The notes under the pieces are model-generated. The model searched no databases. It was not told where the DNA came from and was given only the letters and a program-made list of their open reading frames with translations. From contig CAJVPP010000857.1 of NCBI GenBank assembly GCA_910592005.1, positions 1 through 25,363 of the forward strand: a stretch of DNA of 25,363 bases. Reading direction: 5' to 3'. Source of the stretch: Funneliformis mosseae (taxonomy: Eukaryota; Glomeromycota; Glomeromycetes; Glomerales; Glomeraceae). The position numbers and the translations under genes are program-made. Shown here piece after piece: positions 20,640 through 25,363 of this stretch; position 1 is the first letter of the stretch; every line of letters begins with the position of its first letter.

Positions 20640-23600
20640 AAAGCATTGGTTATCGGTCATGTAATCACCGTGTTTCGTTTTTATTGAAACCGAAAATTGT
20701 TTATACTAAAAATGCTACTTGCCGCTCCTTTATGTTCATATAGTGTTTATATTCCCCGTGTTTTACAGAATTATATAGTTTGATAAGATATTATATTCTA
20801 TTTATATTAGCTAAATAGACAAATGGTTTTCAAATAACTTAACATACATGAAAAAGAAAAAGAATAAGGTTTAATAATTGTCAAAATTAGTTTTAGTTTG
20901 TATTGATAAATTTCATTAGTTTACAAATTCCAAATAAATTATATTTATAAAATTGTATGATCTAATTTGTATAAATTTGTATTAATTTATAAATAATATA
21001 TTACAATTAATTCTTTAAATTGCTTATTAATTATAAGCATAAATTAGTAAGCAGAAGATTAATTTCATAGTTAATTTTAAGAGAAATATAATGAATAATG
21101 ATTTATTTTGATTAAATAACAAGTAAGTACTATCTTATGCTAATACTTTATACTATATAGAAATCAAAAGTAAAATATCTAATTGATCCTTATAATTTAA
21201 TATATAACTAAAGTATTACAATTATATTTATAATATATAAAATAATCAAAATTTTATATAATATAAATAATATAAATAATATATTTTGTAATATTCATCA
21301 TCTATATTATCCAAATTATTTATATTATTTTTATATAATAATAATGAATTTTATATAAGCTTTTAAAAAAAATATTTTTTAATAATTTGAAATTTTAAAA
21401 AAATATATTTTATAAAAATTTTTAAATTTTAAATTAATTAATAAAAAAGAAAATTTAATTAATATGATAAATAGTAATTTAATTTTAATTTTAATCTTAA
21501 AATAATTTTAAATTAATTCTAATAATATATAATTTTATATAATAAGTATCATAGTTAACTTTTAATTATATAAATAATATAATTTATTAAAATTAATAAT
21601 ATATTAATTTATTTATTTAAATATTAAAATTAATATTTATTAAATTAAAATATATTTTATAATTATTTTTTTTTGATATTAAATCAAATTATATAATATG
21701 ATTATAACTATTAATTTAATGGTTTTTTATACTTTTTTTTTAAATTATCTTTAAATACTATAAATATTTAGTTAATAAAATTCTACATTAACTTAAAAAA
21801 ATAAAACAGTTTTACTTTTATATATAATCTATTTTATTTTTATATTAATATTATTTTTTTAATTTATTGATATAATTTTAATAATTTTTAAAAAATTTAA
21901 ATTATTTTATTAATGTAATTTTATTTATAATATTAATTAAATTTTTATAATTATAATTGTTTATAATTTAATTTGTAGAATTTCTTTTTTTATATATTAC
22001 TTAATAATTTTTTATATATTCTTTTTTATAAAAAATAATTCTTTATAAAATATAAGGAAATATAATATAAAAATTTAAAAATATATATAAAACTTATAAA
22101 AAACATATGCAAATTTTTATAGAAATATAATATATAATATTATTTTTGATATATATAAAGATTTTATTTAAAATAATAATAAAGAAAAAAATGAAGTTTG
22201 AAAAAAATTATATTAATAAAAACTATTATTAAAACTATTAATAAAGATAAAATTATAAATAAATTTTGTTTATTTTTATTTATTTACTTACCTATTTATT
22301 TTTATTTAAGAAAAATTTATATTAAAAAATTTATATTAAATTTTAAATTTTTTAAGAAAATTAAAGATGATTATTAAAGCAATTTTATAACTTTGATCAA
22401 TGAATTAGCTAAACAAAAGAAAATAATATTTATAGTATTAATAAAAAAAATTTTGGTAAATCAATTTATTTATAAATAAAATACTATTAAATGCATAAAA
22501 TTCTACTAGTATTAATTTATTTAAAACAGATAAAATTATTAATTTTAAAGTTTTTAATCTAAAAAATTCAAAATTTATTATTAGTAAAAAATATATATAT
22601 ATTAAATTTGCAAATTTTGCAATTTATTTTTATAGATTATATTATAAAAAGAGCATTAGTTTTAACTTTCAAAAATTTTAAACTTATTTAAATTATTATT
22701 ATAAAGAATTTAATATAATAATCAAAAATTATAGAGTTAAAAATATATATTTAAAATATGTAAATTAATTTAAAATTATATTACATCCTTTATTTTTTAA
22801 AAATTTTTTATTTTAAAATAAATCTTATTTTTAGTTTATCCAAAAAAACTTTAATTTACATAATAAAAGTTTGATTTTAAATCTGATAAATCTGTATTAA
22901 TCCTTTAATCTAAATTAAAATTAGATATCTATATTTAATATATTTAAATAAATAGATTATTAATAAATCTAAATAATATTCTAAAATACTGACTCAGATG
23001 AAATAAATGCTGGAAAAAGGGATCAAATCAAAAATTTTTTTAAAAAATTATTTTTAAGTAAAATTAAAATCATCTGATCCAGAACTTTCATTATTTAAAA
23101 AAATAATTTTTTAATGATTTGATCTCTTTTCTCAGCATTTACCTCAGATAATAAATTTTTTTTTTAAAATTTCTTTTTATTATTTTGATTTTCAAAAAAT
23201 ATTTTTATGAATTATAAATATTAACTTTTTAAATTATTGCTAATAATTCTTTTAATAAGTAAATGAAGTAATAAAAAAATTTGCAAATTTTTTTTTTAAA
23301 AATAAAATTTTCTAAGTTTTAATATTATTTATTAATAAATATTGATTTATTAATAATAATAGATGAATTTAATTATATATATTAAAGATAATTATAATAA
23401 ATAAAATTCTTTAATAAAAAAAGAAATAAGTAATACTGAATTAATAATTATTTCAATAATAAATATTTTTTAATTTCTAATAATAATTTTAATTTTAATT
23501 TTATAATATTAAAATAAAAAAATAAATATAAACTCTTTATTAATTACAGAAGTTTTAAAAATAGTAGTCAAAAAAGTTAAGATTTAAATAAAAAAAAAAT

Positions 23601-24084
23601 ATCATTTACAAAATAGTATTTTGAAAAAGAATTTAATATAAAAAAATAGGAAACTAATATTTATATTATTTTAAATAAAGATTATAATTAATGTGATTTA
23701 ATATTGAGAGCTTAATTAAAGTCTTATTACATATTTATAAGATATTTACTAAATTATTAATGAAGATAATAAAAATGAAAAAGATAAATTATATAAAGTT
23801 TATTATATAAAACTTAAATTGAGTATTAATTAATTATTAATTTTTAGTTGCAAAATACAAAAATTATGATTTTGTTTGATTTATTATTTTTATCTTAAAT
23901 ATATTCAAAAATAATATAAAAAAACTCTTTTTAAATAAATGCTACTGATATATAAAGAAAAAATGATATAATTTGATTCTTTATTTATAATATTTAAAAA
24001 CAAAAAATTAAAATAATAATAATTAAAAGTTTTAATATAATAATCAAAATATGCAGTAAATTGGTGGATTTTTATTGATAAAAA
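20640..24084. other. extremely AT-rich block, no gene seen
   Basis: This 3.4-kb block is almost entirely A and T, with very few G or C and almost no CpG after about 20800. No frame carries recognisable motifs; the few short open frames (for example minus strand 23905-24105) are Phe/Tyr/Asn/Ile-rich products of base composition. One clear structure, a long imperfect inverted repeat, lies at 22994-23148. I read the block as old, heavily decayed repeat DNA; its original identity cannot be read. Confidence 0.55.
22994..23148. repeat. long imperfect inverted repeat, MITE-like
   Basis: The left arm (about 22994-23056) contains TAAATGCTGGAAAAAGGGAT followed by CAAATC and an A/T run. The right arm (about 23095-23148), read on the other strand, contains TAAATGCTGAGAAAAGAGAT followed by CAAATC and an A/T run. 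Arms are about 55-60 bases and the loop about 40 bases. The G and C positions pair, so this is not just AT background. It resembles a small non-autonomous DNA transposon or a foldback element. No clear target-site duplication was found. Confidence 0.6.
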
Positions 24085-25258
24085 ATGCTTAATGAAAAGA
24101 AACAAATATGTATACCTTTAAGACTAAATATGAGAGTCCAATTAGAACTTAACAAAACCAAATTTATCGTTCATATTATTAATGTGAAAGATGATATAAA
24201 GTCAGGTTATGTCTGTGAATCAGATGTAGCTTCAAAAATTTATCTATCTGCTTTAGAAGCTGTAAATAAAATATATAACAATCTTTTTAATAATAAAATA
24301 CAATATTCAAAACCTTAGTTTTAGGATTTGATAATAAAAATATTATTTAAGAATTATTATCTAATGTTTTGTTTTGTTCTTTCAAAATAACAGTAGATAA
24401 ACTTTCTATTTTAATTATAAAGTTGGATGATTTAGGTGACAATATGATTGGATACCTATCAAGTTTTATGTACAAATATCAAGGAAATCAAAGTCTTTTT
24501 GTAAAAAATATTAAAAGTAAATATTATTATATAGAAGTATTTCAAAAGAAAAATTATAATGGTAGCATTTTATTTGGAATTGAATATCCTGCTACAATTA
24601 ATGCATTGAAAAAATATGCAGAATCTCCAATATGTAATGTAAATAAATGAGAAAATATTGAAGTAATGTTTAAAACATTTGAAAGGCATTTAAAATAACA
24701 AACTTCTATTATTGAACTTAATTGGCATAGGTTTTTTATGGAATGGAAAGAGCAAGAATCAAACATTATAGAATTGATGATACATCTTAAACTGCTATAT
24801 CTATCAGATTATAAATTTACTGATTGAGAATTGCGTGCTTGAAGAAAGATGATGAAAAGTGTAGATTATACGAATATAACATCCTATAAAAGGCAAAAAT
24901 TAAAAGTTTTTTTGAATTAAATGATTTCATTTTATTGAAAAAAAACTGACAATAATTTTATAATAGCCTGAATTTTGAAAATATTCTGTAGATTGCAATA
25001 GTGAAAGCATTGCATTTCTATACTTGTCTAATAAAAATCTGCTAAATGACGTTAATAATAAAGAAGCTGAATTTATAAAAGAAAATAATCAATTAAAAGT
25101 GATAATAGAAAAATTTTGGAAAAATTTTAAAGAAATAATTAGAGTAAATAAATGTAGATTAGATAGAAAGCAATGAATTCTTTCTATTATTGCAGAAAAT
25201 CTTAGATATAGAGAAATACAAAAGAATTTAATGGTAAATTTTAATATAATTCATTGAT
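24085..25258 (+). pseudogene. broken gene of a probable multicopy fungal family
   Basis: Two adjoining open frames belong together: 24085-24318 (MLNEKKQICIPLRLNM..) and, after a frameshift near 24316, 24330-24650, where LGFDNKNII, KLSILIIKLDDLGDN and GYLSSFMYKYQGNQSLF can be read. The second frame continues past a TGA at 24648 into ENIEVMFKTFERHLK, LNWHRFFMEWKEQES and ELRA*RKMM. A further in-frame piece at about 25090-25240 reads NNQLKVIIEKFW, LDRKQ*ILSIIAENL and REIQKNLMVN. I associate these pieces, from memory only, with uncharacterised repeated proteins of Rhizophagus, the last piece looking like a small helix-turn-helix. Stops are TGA and TAA where Trp, Arg or Gln would be expected. Not functional as read; function unknown. 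Confidence 0.55.
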
Positions 25259-25260
25259 TA

Positions 25261-25363
25261 CAGTAGTGGTCATAAGTATCTGACCGCCTGAGATCATCCA
25301 AAATTATTATATAACTACCCCTTAAATTTTCCAGAAATATAATATAACACAATACATGATCAC
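25261..25363. mobile_element. terminal inverted repeat of a Tc1/mariner-type element, truncated by window
   Basis: A TA dinucleotide at 25259-25260 is followed by CAGTAGTGGTCATAAGTATC and then TGACCGCC. Tc1/mariner elements insert at TA and their inverted repeats commonly begin CAGT and contain a GGTCA/GGCCA-AAAGTAT-like core. G+C content changes abruptly at this point. The internal region and other end lie beyond the window, so orientation, coding capacity and activity are unknown. Confidence 0.55.

Noticed and set aside
20800..24080. Insertion of mitochondrial DNA because of the extreme AT content
   Set aside because: No mitochondrial gene, rRNA or tRNA sequence is recognisable. Decayed repeat DNA explains it without that claim.
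24085..24318. Independent 77-aa protein gene
   Set aside because: It continues in another frame after 24316 into sequence of the same character, so it is better read as the 5' piece of one frameshifted relic.

Overview
The window looks like nuclear DNA of an arbuscular mycorrhizal fungus (Glomeromycotina, Rhizophagus-like). This is inferred from very high AT content, short introns (68-98 nt) with mostly GT..AG ends, fungal forms of housekeeping genes, poly-asparagine tracts, and decayed transposons. Species was not tested by database search. I see no tRNA, rRNA, CRISPR array or bacterial-type operon.

The layout is a gene island between decayed flanks. Left flank, about 1-8560: a decayed DDE-type transposase on the minus strand (802-1890, with a still recognisable intron), an unrecognised short frame (2049-2297), and a decayed Helitron on the plus strand (3881-6790). 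The Helitron relic keeps recognisable Rep/HUH and Pif1-type helicase segments but is full of in-frame stops. It is followed by AT-rich sequence without visible genes.

Gene island, about 8560-20620: three intact-looking intron-bearing genes. The exosome cap subunit Rrp40 (+, 9280-10270, 4 exons, 244 aa) converges with a RING-H2 E3 ubiquitin ligase candidate (-, 14202-11033, 6 exons, 931 aa). The latter diverges, across a 4.26 kb gene-free interval, from a cyclase-associated protein CAP/Srv2 (+, 18467-20477, 7 exons, 512 aa). All three models were built by joining exons so that reading frame and family motifs continue across each junction. The last intron of CAP appears to be a GC-AG intron. 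The three genes act in separate processes (RNA decay, protein ubiquitination, actin turnover/cAMP signalling); their adjacency does not suggest a pathway.

Right flank, about 20620-25363: extremely AT-rich sequence with a MITE-like inverted repeat (22994-23148), then a broken, probably multicopy fungal gene relic (24085-25258). At 25261 that relic is interrupted by what looks like the terminal inverted repeat of a Tc1/mariner element running off the window.

I did not find a convincing undescribed molecular system. The best leads are the GC-AG intron, the C-to-T/G-to-A style decay of the transposon relics, the nested mariner insertion, and the poly-Asn disordered RING protein.
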